DNA of 35,093 bases, taken from Flavobacterium sp. (GTDB taxonomy: Bacteria > Bacteroidota > Bacteroidia > Flavobacteriales > Flavobacteriaceae). The position numbers and the translations under genes were made by a program. The first letter of the stretch is position 1; the number at the start of each line of letters is the position of its first letter. A model generated the notes under the pieces. The model was not told the DNA's origin. It searched no databases and was given only the letters and a program-made list of their open reading frames with translations. Of this stretch, positions 1 to 7,976 are shown piece by piece. The stretch covers positions 1 through 35,093 of the forward strand of contig NZ_JAIXTJ010000004.1 in the NCBI RefSeq assembly GCF_027483985.1, read 5' to 3'.

Positions 1-77
1 AATTCAATGATACGTTCGTTCAAATGGAAGTGTTTTTTAATTAGTTTTTGGCTAAATATTATTAGCTTTGCAATCAT
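1..77 (-). CDS. Probable PhoH-family ATPase, N-terminal fragment (runs off the left edge)
   Basis: The complementary strand is open from an ATG at 77-75 to the window edge, giving 25 codons. The last residues read LNERIIE. PhoH-like proteins of flavobacteria, as I recall them, start with a very similar N-E-R-x-I-E-L segment, so this is probably the start of phoH, a cytoplasmic P-loop ATPase. The true start could be the TTG at 23-21 just before that segment, or the ATG with an 18-residue extension. It is divergent from the DUF62 gene at 142. Too little sequence is present for a firm call. Confidence 0.4.
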   Translation of the reverse strand, partial: MIAKLIIFSQKLIKKHFHLNERIIE

Positions 78-141
78 TTCAAATTTAATGAAATTAAACA
101 AGCCACTTGATTAAATTCAACATTTAGTTATAAACAAATTT

Positions 142-966
142 ATGTCAATAATTACCCTTACTACCGATTACGGAACAAAAGACCATTATGTTGGTGCTTT
201 GAAAGGGAAAATTCTATCGCAAGATGAAACGGCAAAAATTGTTGATGTTTCGCACGAAGTCGATCAGTTTAATATCAGCGAGGCGAGCTATATTATTGGT
301 TCTGCTTATAATAGCTTTCCAACAGGTACGGTTCACGTAATTGCAGTTGATGTAGAATTGAAAGAAAATAACCTTCACATTGCGATGGAATGGAATGGCC
401 ATTTTTTTATCACGGCAGATAATGGCATTTTGAGTATTCTGATCGAAAAAATTAAACCCCAAAAGATAGTAGCCATCAACATTCACGACCGTTTGCTACC
501 CGATGCTACCGATATGGATGTACTCATTACGGTAGCGCTCCATCTCTCTAAAGGTGGTTCGATGAGCGTTATCGGTAAAGAAATTAACACGTTAAAAGAA
601 GTCACTGAACTACAAGCTGTTATGACCAATGATGGCAATACGATAAAAGGTTATGTGGTTTATATCGATCGTTTTGGAAATGCAGTTACCAATATTACTA
701 AAAAAATGTTTCTGGAAGTTGCCAAAACAAGACCTTATGAGGTGACTTTTAAAAGTAAAAAAATAAAAAGTATTTTCGCACGCTATTCCGATTTAGAAGC
801 CATCGATAAAAGACCTTTGTCTGTGGTGAGCGGAATTGCTGTTGCCATCTTTAATGAAGCTGGTTTTCTAGAGATTGGATTGTATAAAAGCAATCCGAAA
901 GTGGCAACAGCTGCCAGTTTACTCGGAATCACGTATAGAGACGCCATATCAATAAATTTTAATTAA
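142..966 (+). CDS. SAM hydroxide adenosyltransferase (DUF62 / chlorinase-fluorinase fold)
   Basis: The 274-aa protein belongs to the DUF62 family, whose studied members hydrolyse S-adenosylmethionine to adenosine and methionine. It is related to fluorinase and chlorinase but generally uses water. Visible signatures are the N-terminal ITLTTDYGTKDHYVGALKG with its substrate-site aspartate, the ADNGILS segment (residues ~93-99, usually PDNGLLS) and IDRFGNAVTNI (~173-183) in the C-terminal barrel. Length is typical. There is no signal peptide, so it is cytoplasmic. It lies 6 nt before the next gene, so the two are probably co-transcribed. The cellular purpose of SAM hydrolysis is unclear. Confidence 0.88.
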   Translation: MSIITLTTDYGTKDHYVGALKGKILSQDETAKIVDVSHEVDQFNISEASYIIGSAYNSFPTGTVHVIAVDVELKENNLHIAMEWNGHFFITADNGILSILIEKIKPQKIVAINIHDRLLPDATDMDVLITVALHLSKGGSMSVIGKEINTLKEVTELQAVMTNDGNTIKGYVVYIDRFGNAVTNITKKMFLEVAKTRPYEVTFKSKKIKSIFARYSDLEAIDKRPLSVVSGIAVAIFNEAGFLEIGLYKSNPKVATAASLLGITYRDAISINFN

Positions 967-972
967 AAATAA

Positions 973-1269
973 ATGTTTGTTAGAATTGTAAAATTATCTT
1001 TTCACGAAGAACATATTCCGGCCTTTTTGGAAAATTTCGAATTAATGAAAAACCACATACGAAACTCCGAAGGAAATCGTTTACTAGAATTGTATCAAGA
1101 CAAAAATAACCCTTGTATTTTCTTCACCTATAGTTATTGGGAAACCGAAGCTGATTTAGAACAATACAGAACATCTGCCTTATTTGATGAAATATGGACG
1201 TTTACGAAAAAATTGTTTAATGATAAACCTGAGGCTTGGAGTGTAAACAAATTAGTAAGTTTAGAATAG
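973..1269 (+). CDS. Antibiotic-biosynthesis-monooxygenase (ABM) domain protein
   Basis: This 98-aa protein has the pattern of a stand-alone ABM-type ferredoxin-like dimeric barrel: an opening strand MFVRIVKLSF, a helix LENFELMKNHIRNSEG, a strand ending FTYSYWETEADLEQYRTS (~residues 51-68) and a second helix. The YWETEADLEQYRTS block is the recognisable ABM signature. Members include quinol monooxygenases and haem-degrading proteins, but most small stand-alone ones have no known substrate. It follows the DUF62 gene by 6 nt and is followed 67 nt later by gldF. No catalytic residue can be assigned by eye. Confidence 0.75.
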   Translation: MFVRIVKLSFHEEHIPAFLENFELMKNHIRNSEGNRLLELYQDKNNPCIFFTYSYWETEADLEQYRTSALFDEIWTFTKKLFNDKPEAWSVNKLVSLE

Positions 1270-1336
1270 TTGTCGGTTCTCAGTTATCAGTTTTAAAAAA
1301 CAGACAACCGAAAACAGACAACAGACAACAAAAAAT

Positions 1337-2062
1337 ATGAAATCAATATTATTAAGAGAAATTAAGTCCTTTTTTGGTTCGCCAATTGGATATTTAGTCA
1401 TTGCCATTTTCCTGTTACTTAACGGATTATTTCTGTGGGTTTTTGATGGCGAATTTAATATTTTAAATAGCGGTTTTGCCGATTTAACGCCGTTTTTTAC
1501 CTTATCGCCTTGGATTTTGATTTTCCTGATTCCCGCAGTAACGATGCGCAGTTTTTCGGATGAGAAAAAACAGGGAACGATTGAGCTGTTGATGACCAAA
1601 CCCATTTCGATTTGGGAAATTGTTGGAGGAAAATTCTTTGGTGCGTTTTTATTAATCGTCATCTCGATCCTTCCAACCTTCATTTATGTTTACGTACTTT
1701 ATGGTTTAGGAATGCCCGAAGGAAATATCGATATGGGAAGTACGATGGGTTCTTATTTTGGATTGTTATTCTTGATTGCAGCCTATACCTCTATTGGGAT
1801 TTTTACTTCTACCCTTTCTGAAAATCAAATTGTAGCTTTTATTGTTTCGGTATTCTTGTGTTTTATCTTTTATTATGGTTTTCAAGGCGTTGCTTCACAA
1901 ATAAAAAGTCTGGAAGATATCATTGCCCTTTTCGGAATGGATTTTCATTTTAAAAGTATGAGTCGCGGCGTTATTGATACGCGAGACGTTCTTTATTTCG
2001 TGAGCATCACCATTGCTTTTTTATCTGTAACTGTTTATAAATTAAAATCACTAAAATCATAA
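1337..2062 (+). CDS. gldF: GldF, gliding-motility ABC transporter permease
   Basis: The 241-aa protein is an ABC-2-type integral membrane protein. It opens MKSILLREIKSFFGSPIGYL and has about six hydrophobic segments (roughly residues 17-36, 51-68, 97-121, 137-156, 161-180 and 215-236). The motif FSDEKKQGTIELLMTKPIS (~71-89) is the conserved cytoplasmic ABC-2/NosY-type element. Adjacency to gldG, sharing one base (the A of the TAATG junction), identifies it as GldF. In Flavobacterium johnsoniae, GldA-GldF-GldG form an ABC transporter needed for gliding. The ATPase gene gldA is not in this window. The 67-nt upstream gap is rich in short cagacaac/cagttatcag repeats. Confidence 0.92.
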   Translation: MKSILLREIKSFFGSPIGYLVIAIFLLLNGLFLWVFDGEFNILNSGFADLTPFFTLSPWILIFLIPAVTMRSFSDEKKQGTIELLMTKPISIWEIVGGKFFGAFLLIVISILPTFIYVYVLYGLGMPEGNIDMGSTMGSYFGLLFLIAAYTSIGIFTSTLSENQIVAFIVSVFLCFIFYYGFQGVASQIKSLEDIIALFGMDFHFKSMSRGVIDTRDVLYFVSITIAFLSVTVYKLKSLKS

Positions 2063-3741
2063 TGGAAGCTAAGAAGTCAAATTTAAAAGTACTACTTACA
2101 ACTATTGGATTTTTAGTTGTAGTAAATTTTGCAGGAAACTTTTTCTTTAAACGTTTCGATTTAACTGCGGACCAGCGTTACACCCTTTCTGAAACCTCTT
2201 TAAATATTATCAAAGAAGCCAAAGAACCTTTGTATGTTGATGTTTTTTTGGAAGGAAATTTTCCTGGAGAATTCAAAAAACTACAAACCGAAACCCAACA
2301 GCTTTTAGAAGAATTTAAAGCTTACAATCCTAATATCATTTTTCAATTTGTAAATCCTTTAGAAAAAGAAGACGAACGCGATGCGGTGATGCAATCGTTT
2401 TACGAAAGAGGTTTAACACCTTTAAATGTTACACTTGACGAAAAAGGAAAACAAACACAAGAAGTAGTTTTTCCATGGGCAGTTGTGACTTATGGAAACA
2501 AGAGCACCAAAGTACCTTTATTGAAAAATATGTTAGGTGCTTCTACAGCAGAGAAAATTGTAAGTTCCGTACAACATTTAGAATATTCTTTCGCCAATGG
2601 TTTCAATACCATTTTAAAAACAAAAGAGAAAAAAATTGCTATCATTAAAGGAAATGGAGAATTAGACGATAGAACTATTGCTGATTTCCTGAAAACCGTT
2701 CGTGAAAATTATTACATCGGACCATTTACCTTAGATTCTGTTGCCAAAGATGCTGGAAACACTTTGAAAGCCTTAAAAAAATATGATTTAGCAGTCATTG
2801 CTAAACCAACAGAAGCCTTCACCGACCAAGAAAAACAAGTGTTAGACCAGTTTATTATGAATGGTGGAAAAACACTTTGGTTAATCGATCAAGTCAATAT
2901 GGAAATGGATAGTTTGATGCAAACTGGAGAAAATCTTGCTTATCCAAGAGATTTGAATTTGAATGATATGTTTTTTAAATATGGAGTTCGAATCAAACCA
3001 GATTTGGTAAAAGATTTACAAGCAATACCAATTTCATTAGCTACAGGACAGCAAGGCAGCGCTACACAATATAACCAATTTCCTTGGTTATATTCACCGG
3101 CAATTTATTCTGAATCACAACATCCAATTGTGAGTAATTTAGACGCCTTAAAATTTGAATTTACAAATCCGATAGAAGTTCTTAATAATGATATTAAAAA
3201 AACAGTTTTACTATCATCAACTAAATTATCAAAAGCTGTTGGAACTCCAGTAGAAATTAATTTAAACATAGTTTCTGAAAAACCTGATTTCAAAGAATTC
3301 ACAGGAAAAGGAAATCTTCCTGTTGCAGTTCTTATGGAAGGGAAATTTCATTCTGTTTATGAAAATCGCGTGTTGCCTTTTAAAGAAAGTAGCTTCACTC
3401 CGATTGGAAAAGAGAATAAAATGATTATTATTTCAGATGGAGATGTCATTAAGAACCAGTTGGATAAAAACTACCAACCGTTAGAATTGGGTTATGACAA
3501 ATGGACCAACAACTTATATGCTAACAAAGAATTCATAATGAATTGTGTGAATTATCTACTTGATGATAACGGACTTATTAACATTAGAAGTAAAGAAGTT
3601 GATTTGCCTATCTTAGATAAAGAAAAGGTAGTTGAAGAATACACTTTTTCACAAATCATAACTGTCGGAGTTCCAATTATAATTTTAGCACTATTTGGAT
3701 TCGTGTTTACATTCTTAAGAAAAAGAAAGTATAGTAAGTAA
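2062..3741 (+). CDS. gldG: GldG, gliding-motility ABC transporter substrate-binding-like subunit
   Basis: The 559-aa protein has a short cytoplasmic start, one membrane segment (~residues 9-26, KVLLTTIGFLVVVNFAGN), a large extracytoplasmic region and a C-terminal membrane anchor (~533-552) followed by a basic tail (RKRKYSK). The RFDLTADQRYTLSETS segment (~31-46) is typical of GldG and related Gld-type ABC components. The start codon overlaps the gldF stop by one base, implying translational coupling. Together with GldF and GldA it forms the ABC transporter linked to gliding. Its cargo is unknown. Confidence 0.92.
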   Translation: MEAKKSNLKVLLTTIGFLVVVNFAGNFFFKRFDLTADQRYTLSETSLNIIKEAKEPLYVDVFLEGNFPGEFKKLQTETQQLLEEFKAYNPNIIFQFVNPLEKEDERDAVMQSFYERGLTPLNVTLDEKGKQTQEVVFPWAVVTYGNKSTKVPLLKNMLGASTAEKIVSSVQHLEYSFANGFNTILKTKEKKIAIIKGNGELDDRTIADFLKTVRENYYIGPFTLDSVAKDAGNTLKALKKYDLAVIAKPTEAFTDQEKQVLDQFIMNGGKTLWLIDQVNMEMDSLMQTGENLAYPRDLNLNDMFFKYGVRIKPDLVKDLQAIPISLATGQQGSATQYNQFPWLYSPAIYSESQHPIVSNLDALKFEFTNPIEVLNNDIKKTVLLSSTKLSKAVGTPVEINLNIVSEKPDFKEFTGKGNLPVAVLMEGKFHSVYENRVLPFKESSFTPIGKENKMIIISDGDVIKNQLDKNYQPLELGYDKWTNNLYANKEFIMNCVNYLLDDNGLINIRSKEVDLPILDKEKVVEEYTFSQIITVGVPIIILALFGFVFTFLRKRKYSK

Positions 3742-3779
3742 TGTTAATAAAAATCTTTTCAAATTCTATTTCTTTAAGA

Positions 3780-3787
3780 TATATTTG
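3780..3787 (+). promoter_or_regulatory. Bacteroidota -7 promoter box for dnaN
   Basis: TATATTTG matches the Bacteroidota -7 consensus TAnnTTTG and lies 16 nt before the dnaN ATG. A clear -33 TTTG is not visible at 19-21 nt upstream. The short leader would start transcription very close to the start codon. Confidence 0.55.
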
Positions 3788-3803
3788 TAAAAAATAACAA
3801 CAG

Positions 3804-4922
3804 ATGAAGTTTATTGTATCAAGCTCGTATTTATTAAAACAACTACAAGTTTTAGGTAGCGTTATTAACAGTAGCAATACCTTACCCATTTTAGATAACT
3901 TTTTATTTGAATTAGATAAAAAATCGTTGACTGTTTCTTCTTCCGATTTAGAAACAACTATGTCAGCTACTTTAGAAATTGAGTCGACTGACAAAGGAAG
4001 CGTTGCTGTTCCTGCAAAATTATTATTAGATATTCTAAAAACGTTTCCAGAGCAACCGTTAACTTTTACTGTAGAAGAAAATAGTACTATTGAAATTAGT
4101 TCGAATTCTGGTAAATATGCTATTGCGTATGCTCCAGGAGAAGAATTTCCAAAATCAGTTCAATTAGAAGATCCATCATCAACATTAGTTCCTGCAGAAG
4201 TTTTAGCAACTGCAATTAGCAAAACTATTTTCGCAGCAGGAAACGATGATTTACGTCCAGTAATGAGTGGTGTTTTCTTTCAGTTTTCACCAGAAGGTTT
4301 AATTTTTGTTGCAACAGACGCTCACAAATTAGTAAAATATGCTCGTACTGATGTTAAAGCATCACAAGTAGCCGATTTTATTATGCCAAAGAAACCTTTA
4401 AATATATTAAAAAGTATTTTAGGCGCTTCTGATGCAGAAGTAAAAATTGATTATAACGATGCTAATGCGACGTTCTCTTTTGAAAACTATGTATTAACTT
4501 GTAGATTAATTGACGGAAAATATCCGAATTATGAAGCCGTTATCCCGAAAGAAAATCCGAATAAGTTGTTGATTGACAGAACACAATTCTTTAGTTCGGT
4601 TCGTCGTGTGGCTATTTTCTCTAACAAAACTACGCATCAAATTCGTTTAAAAATTGCTGGTGCAGAATTAAATATTTCGGCAGAAGATATTGATTACTCT
4701 AACAAAGCTGAAGAGCGATTGACTTGTGATTATCAAGGTGATGATATGCAAATTGGTTTTAACTCTCGTTTCTTATTAGAAATGTTAACCAATTTACAAT
4801 CAGACGAAATTCAATTAGAAATGTCGATGCCCAACCGCGCAGGAATTCTAACTCCAGTTGATGGATTAGACGAAGGCGAAACTGTAACAATGCTTGTTAT
4901 GCCTGTTATGCTTAACAACTAA
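3804..4922 (+). CDS. dnaN: DNA polymerase III beta subunit (sliding clamp)
   Basis: The 372-aa protein is the replicative beta clamp, which dimerises around DNA and tethers polymerase III and many partner proteins. It begins MKFIVSSSYLLKQLQVLGSV and ends MLVMPVMLNN, matching the family's ending MPM(R/L). Central landmarks are RPVMSGVFFQF with FVATDAHKLV (~residues 151-178), RLIDGKYPNYEAVIP (~234-248) and FNSRFLLEML (~313-322). Length is normal for three clamp domains. It has its own upstream -7 box and is followed by a strong terminator, so it is probably monocistronic. Confidence 0.97.
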   Translation: MKFIVSSSYLLKQLQVLGSVINSSNTLPILDNFLFELDKKSLTVSSSDLETTMSATLEIESTDKGSVAVPAKLLLDILKTFPEQPLTFTVEENSTIEISSNSGKYAIAYAPGEEFPKSVQLEDPSSTLVPAEVLATAISKTIFAAGNDDLRPVMSGVFFQFSPEGLIFVATDAHKLVKYARTDVKASQVADFIMPKKPLNILKSILGASDAEVKIDYNDANATFSFENYVLTCRLIDGKYPNYEAVIPKENPNKLLIDRTQFFSSVRRVAIFSNKTTHQIRLKIAGAELNISAEDIDYSNKAEERLTCDYQGDDMQIGFNSRFLLEMLTNLQSDEIQLEMSMPNRAGILTPVDGLDEGETVTMLVMPVMLNN

Positions 4923-4948
4923 ACATACAATTAACTAACCCAACCTTA

Positions 4949-4986
4949 AAAACCGTCTTGATTTATTTCTTGACGGTTTTTTAATT
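4949..4986. terminator. Bidirectional rho-independent terminator between dnaN and usp
   Basis: A 9-bp perfect stem (AAAACCGTC at 4949-4957 with GACGGTTTT at 4972-4980) encloses a 14-nt loop. T-rich runs lie on both strands, so it can end dnaN from the left and the convergent stress-protein gene from the right. Confidence 0.85.
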
Positions 4987-4987
4987 T

Positions 4988-5815
4988 TTAATGCAAAGCC
5001 AATATTGGAACTTCACTATTGTAGGACATTTTTTCTGTTAAACTTGAAGTGAATAAGGATGCGAAAAAACTACGTTTGTAGGTTAACATTGCCAGCACAT
5101 CAATTTCTTGATGGATGATAAAATCAGCTATGGTTTGACTTACCTCTTCATTTGGCAGAATAAAAAACGTAATCGGTTCGTTTTTAAAAAGTTCGTTCCA
5201 TTCCTTGATGGTAGCATCGGTTCCATCATCTTCTGTATTTTTTACGTACAAACATTTTACGCTTGCTCCTGCAGATTTTGCTATTTCAATCACCTGACGT
5301 AAAGCTATTTTATCTTTTTCACGATATCGTGTTGTAAAACCAATAGTTTCTATGTTAGCATATTTGCATTCTTTGGGAATGCTCAAAACTGGAACGCTTA
5401 AATTCACTATGGCTTCGCCCGTATTTGTGCCCAAAAATGCTTCTTTCCATCCGGTTGCACCTGAGGTACCCATAACCACAAAATCTATTTTTTCTGTTTT
5501 AAGAACCTCGTTAATACTATTGATTAATTCACCACTAACAAGTAGCTGCGAAATTTGAATTTCCTCATAATTATTAGCGGTTGCGATAGCCTTTAACTTT
5601 GCTATTTCCTCTTTAAATTTTTTAGTGTTAGAACCTTCTAACGATGCGATAAGTACTTCATAATTTTGTACTTCAAATTGATTGTCAATTAAAGGCAATT
5701 CATAAGTATGCAATAGAATTAATTCCGCATCAACTACTTTTGCTAAACCTAAAGCGTGAACGAACGCATTGTTTGCAGTTTCAGAAAAATCAGTTGGAAC
5801 TAGGATTTTTTTCAT
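4988..5815 (-). CDS. Universal stress protein, tandem UspA domains
   Basis: The 275-aa protein holds two Usp domains. The first starts MKKILVPTDFSETANNAFVHA and contains VVMGTSGATGWKEAFLGTNT (~residues 113-132), close to the ATP-binding G-x2-G-x9-G-(S/T) motif. The second half is more divergent and ends in VPILALH. Two-domain Usp proteins are common in Bacteroidota. They are cytoplasmic and induced by stress or growth arrest, with poorly known biochemical roles. Transcription is convergent with dnaN, with a shared terminator. A 22-bp perfect palindrome lies 51-72 nt upstream of its start and may be its operator. Confidence 0.9.
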   Translation of the reverse strand: MKKILVPTDFSETANNAFVHALGLAKVVDAELILLHTYELPLIDNQFEVQNYEVLIASLEGSNTKKFKEEIAKLKAIATANNYEEIQISQLLVSGELINSINEVLKTEKIDFVVMGTSGATGWKEAFLGTNTGEAIVNLSVPVLSIPKECKYANIETIGFTTRYREKDKIALRQVIEIAKSAGASVKCLYVKNTEDDGTDATIKEWNELFKNEPITFFILPNEEVSQTIADFIIHQEIDVLAMLTYKRSFFASLFTSSLTEKMSYNSEVPILALH

Positions 5816-5865
5816 ATTTAGGTTCTTTAAATAGTTAGGTAAAACTACTAAACTATAACGCTAAA

Positions 5866-5887
5866 AAATATGATAATTATCATATTT
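5866..5887. promoter_or_regulatory. 22-bp perfect palindrome in the usp-mnmE divergent region
   Basis: A self-complementary 22-bp sequence centred on AATT, with core ATGATAATTATCAT, lies 51 nt upstream of the usp ATG and 100 nt upstream of mnmE. Its symmetry suggests a dimeric regulator's operator. The spacing does not match a standard Fur 7-1-7 box, and I cannot name the regulator. Confidence 0.5.
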
Positions 5888-5960
5888 ACTGGTATTTATC
5901 AGAAAAACTATTTTTAAAAATTCCATTAGAATTCAAAAGGAAATAAAATTTTAAAAATGG

Positions 5961-5968
5961 TATCTTTG
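5961..5968 (+). promoter_or_regulatory. Bacteroidota -7 promoter box for mnmE
   Basis: TATCTTTG fits TAnnTTTG and lies 19 nt before the mnmE ATG. No convincing -33 TTTG is seen at the expected spacing. Confidence 0.5.
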
Positions 5969-5987
5969 TCGTCTCAAAAAAACTGTT

Positions 5988-7379
5988 ATGATTTACAACG
6001 ATACTATTGTTGCCTTAGCTACACCTTCAGGTTCAGGCGCTGTTGCCATTATTAGAATGTCAGGAAAAAAAGCTATTTCCATTGCATCGGATGTATTTCA
6101 GTCGGTTTCAGGAAAAGATTTAGTGCGTCAAAAAACGCATACCATTCACCTTGGAACTATTGTTGACGGTTCCAAAATATATGATCAAGTACTGGTTTCG
6201 CTGTTCAAAAATCCGAATTCTTATACTGGTGAAGATGTTGTCGAGATTTCGTGTCACGGTTCGGTATTCATTCAACAACAAATCATACAGCTATTACTTC
6301 GAAAAGGCTGTAGAATGGCTCAAGCAGGTGAATTTACGCTTCGTGCCTTCTTAAACGGAAAATTAGACTTATCCCAAGCCGAAGCTGTTGCCGATTTGAT
6401 TTCTTCTGATAATGAAGCTTCACATCAAATTGCTATGCAGCAAATGCGTGGTGGCTTTAGCAACGAGATTGCCAAACTTCGTGAGGAATTATTAAATTTT
6501 GCTTCCTTAATAGAGCTTGAATTAGATTTTGCTGAAGAAGATGTAGAATTTGCCGATAGAACCCAATTTCACGATTTATTGAATCGAATAGAATTTGTTT
6601 TAAAACGTTTGATTGATTCCTTTGCTGTTGGAAACGTCATCAAAAATGGTATTCCGGTAGCCATTGTTGGTGAGCCTAATGTTGGTAAATCTACCTTATT
6701 AAATGCTTTGTTGAACGAAGAACGAGCGATAGTTTCTGATATTGCTGGCACCACTCGTGATACTATAGAAGATGAATTAGTGATTGATGGCATCGGATTT
6801 AGATTTATCGATACCGCAGGAATCAGAGAAACGATTGATGTTGTTGAAAGTATCGGAATTAAAAAAACATTTGAAAAAATTGAGCAAGCTCAGGTTGTCC
6901 TTTTTTTGATAGATAGTTCGCAATTATCGGATAACAGTTTAGAATCGATTAAATCAGAAATTGAGCAAATAAAAAACAAATATCCGTCAAAGACTTTGGT
7001 AGTCATCTTTAATAAAATGGACTTAATGAAAAGTGAATTGGTTGAAAATATTAATTCTGAAATTTCGAATGCCATTTTAATCTCTGCTAAAAATAAGATT
7101 GGAATTGATCATTTAAAAAATCAATTGTTATCGTTTGTCAATACCGGTGCGTTAAGAAATAACGAAACAATAATCACTAATACAAGACATTACGACTCCT
7201 TACATAAAGCTTTAGAAGAAATTCAAAAAGTAAAGTTTGGATTAGCATCCAATATCCCATCGGATTTGATGGCCATTGATATACGTCAGGCACTTTACTA
7301 CTTCGGAGAAATCACAGGTGAAGTTACTAATGATGAATTATTGGGGAATATTTTTGCTAATTTTTGTATCGGAAAGTAA
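5988..7379 (+). CDS. mnmE: MnmE (TrmE), tRNA uridine-34 modification GTPase
   Basis: The 463-aa GTPase works with MnmG to install the carboxymethylaminomethyl group on U34 of certain tRNAs. The N-terminal formyl-folate-binding domain begins MIYNDTIVALATPSGSGAVAIIRMSG. The helical region carries FTLRAFLNGKLDLSQAEAV. The inserted G domain shows GEPNVGKS (~228-235), DIAGTTRDT, DTAG, NKMD (~342-345) and SAK. The C-terminus is FCIGK, with the conserved functional cysteine at 460. The gene is intact, but its last codons are the junction with the downstream island, so its 3' end may derive from the mobile element. Confidence 0.97.
   Translation: MIYNDTIVALATPSGSGAVAIIRMSGKKAISIASDVFQSVSGKDLVRQKTHTIHLGTIVDGSKIYDQVLVSLFKNPNSYTGEDVVEISCHGSVFIQQQIIQLLLRKGCRMAQAGEFTLRAFLNGKLDLSQAEAVADLISSDNEASHQIAMQQMRGGFSNEIAKLREELLNFASLIELELDFAEEDVEFADRTQFHDLLNRIEFVLKRLIDSFAVGNVIKNGIPVAIVGEPNVGKSTLLNALLNEERAIVSDIAGTTRDTIEDELVIDGIGFRFIDTAGIRETIDVVESIGIKKTFEKIEQAQVVLFLIDSSQLSDNSLESIKSEIEQIKNKYPSKTLVVIFNKMDLMKSELVENINSEISNAILISAKNKIGIDHLKNQLLSFVNTGALRNNETIITNTRHYDSLHKALEEIQKVKFGLASNIPSDLMAIDIRQALYYFGEITGEVTNDELLGNIFANFCIGK
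7364..7372 (+). other. attL core: left junction of the mnmE-associated island
   Basis: TTGTATCGG here, inside the last mnmE codons, recurs at 27685-27693. Both copies continue in the same reading sense to C-I-G-K-stop, here as TGT ATC GGA AAG TAA. This is what site-specific insertion at the 3' end of a gene, with restoration of its coding end, leaves behind. Confidence 0.72.
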
Positions 7380-7424
7380 TAATCATTCTCATATTTGTTA
7401 ACTACCTATTTTTGTTGACTTTAT

Positions 7425-7515
7425 AACAAATATTCTTCTTTTATTTGTTGCCCGATAACCTTTTATTCGTTATATTTGTTGTTCTATTGTTGCCCAATGA
7501 TAGATTTTGTTGCCC
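7425..7515 (+). repeat. Three TTGTTGCCC motifs, candidate integrase arm sites
   Basis: TTGTTGCCC occurs in the same orientation at 7445-7453, 7487-7495 and 7507-7515, and again near the right island end at 27636-27644. An inverted pair AACAAATA (7425-7432)/TATTTGTT (7442-7449) overlaps the first copy. Repeats placed just inside both ends of a tyrosine-recombinase element are the usual arrangement of arm-type binding sites. The assignment is inferred from position. Confidence 0.5.
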
Positions 7516-7547
7516 AAATTTAAAGGCGACAATCTTGGCGAAATGAT

Positions 7548-7597
7548 GCTACATATTGCTACACTTCGCTACATTATGCAACACAACGCAACATATT
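7548..7597 (+). repeat. Five tandem 10-bp repeats (GCWACAnnnn) abutting an HTH gene start
   Basis: Successive 10-bp units are GCTACATATT, GCTACACTTC, GCTACATTAT, GCAACACAAC and GCAACATATT, ending directly at the ATG at 7598. The constant GCWACA recurs once per helical turn, so all copies face one side of the DNA. This suggests cooperative binding by a small protein, perhaps the excisionase-like product encoded immediately downstream. Confidence 0.7.
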
Positions 7598-7969
7598 ATG
7601 AGTAGCAATATGGCAATTCCGAAAACCTGTTCTTATTGTGGTAAGGCTTTTATAGCTAAAACCACTTTAACCAGATATTGTGGCCATACTTGTAATTCCA
7701 GACACTACAAACAAAAAGTAAAGGAAGACAAAATTCAAAACTCATTAGTTGAGCAACAGCAAACAATGCAAAGTTTGCCAACCTTGCAAACTGCAAACTC
7801 CAACTCTCTTACATCCAAAAACTTTTTATCGGTTCAAGATGCAGCAGAACTAATTGGCGTTAGTCGATGGACAATCAACAGGATGATAAAACGTGGAGAA
7901 CTGCAAATTCACAAGTTTGGGAGAAAGAAAATAATTCAACGCACACAGATAGATAAACTTTTTAATTGA
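7598..7969 (+). CDS. Excisionase-like HTH protein with N-terminal Cys4 zinc ribbon
   Basis: I start this at ATG 7598 (123 aa) rather than an upstream in-frame TTG at 7556, because the 10-bp repeat array occupies the intervening DNA and the ATG begins a compact MSSNMAIPKTCSYCGKAF. The N-terminus carries a small zinc-ribbon-like C-x2-C...C-x3-C pattern (CSYCGKAF, RYCGHTC). The C-terminal half is a MerR/excisionase-type winged helix: LSVQDAAELIGVSRWTINRMIKRGELQIHKFGRKKIIQRTQIDKLF. It precedes the integrase by 7 nt, so it probably acts as a recombination directionality factor or regulator of the integrase. That role is inferred. Confidence 0.75.
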   Translation: MSSNMAIPKTCSYCGKAFIAKTTLTRYCGHTCNSRHYKQKVKEDKIQNSLVEQQQTMQSLPTLQTANSNSLTSKNFLSVQDAAELIGVSRWTINRMIKRGELQIHKFGRKKIIQRTQIDKLFN

Positions 7970-7976
7970 TGGTACA

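Noticed and set aside
1261..1683. 140-aa minus-strand frame opposite gldF
   Set aside because: It is antisense to a well-supported membrane protein gene and lacks any recognisable domain.
5866..5887. Fur box
   Set aside because: The palindrome lacks the 7-1-7 geometry with a central unpaired base, and the neighbouring genes are not iron genes.
7556..7597. Upstream TTG start extending the excisionase-like gene by 14 residues
   Set aside because: The extension is encoded by the 10-bp repeat array and looks like DNA-level signal; ATG 7598 is a better start.
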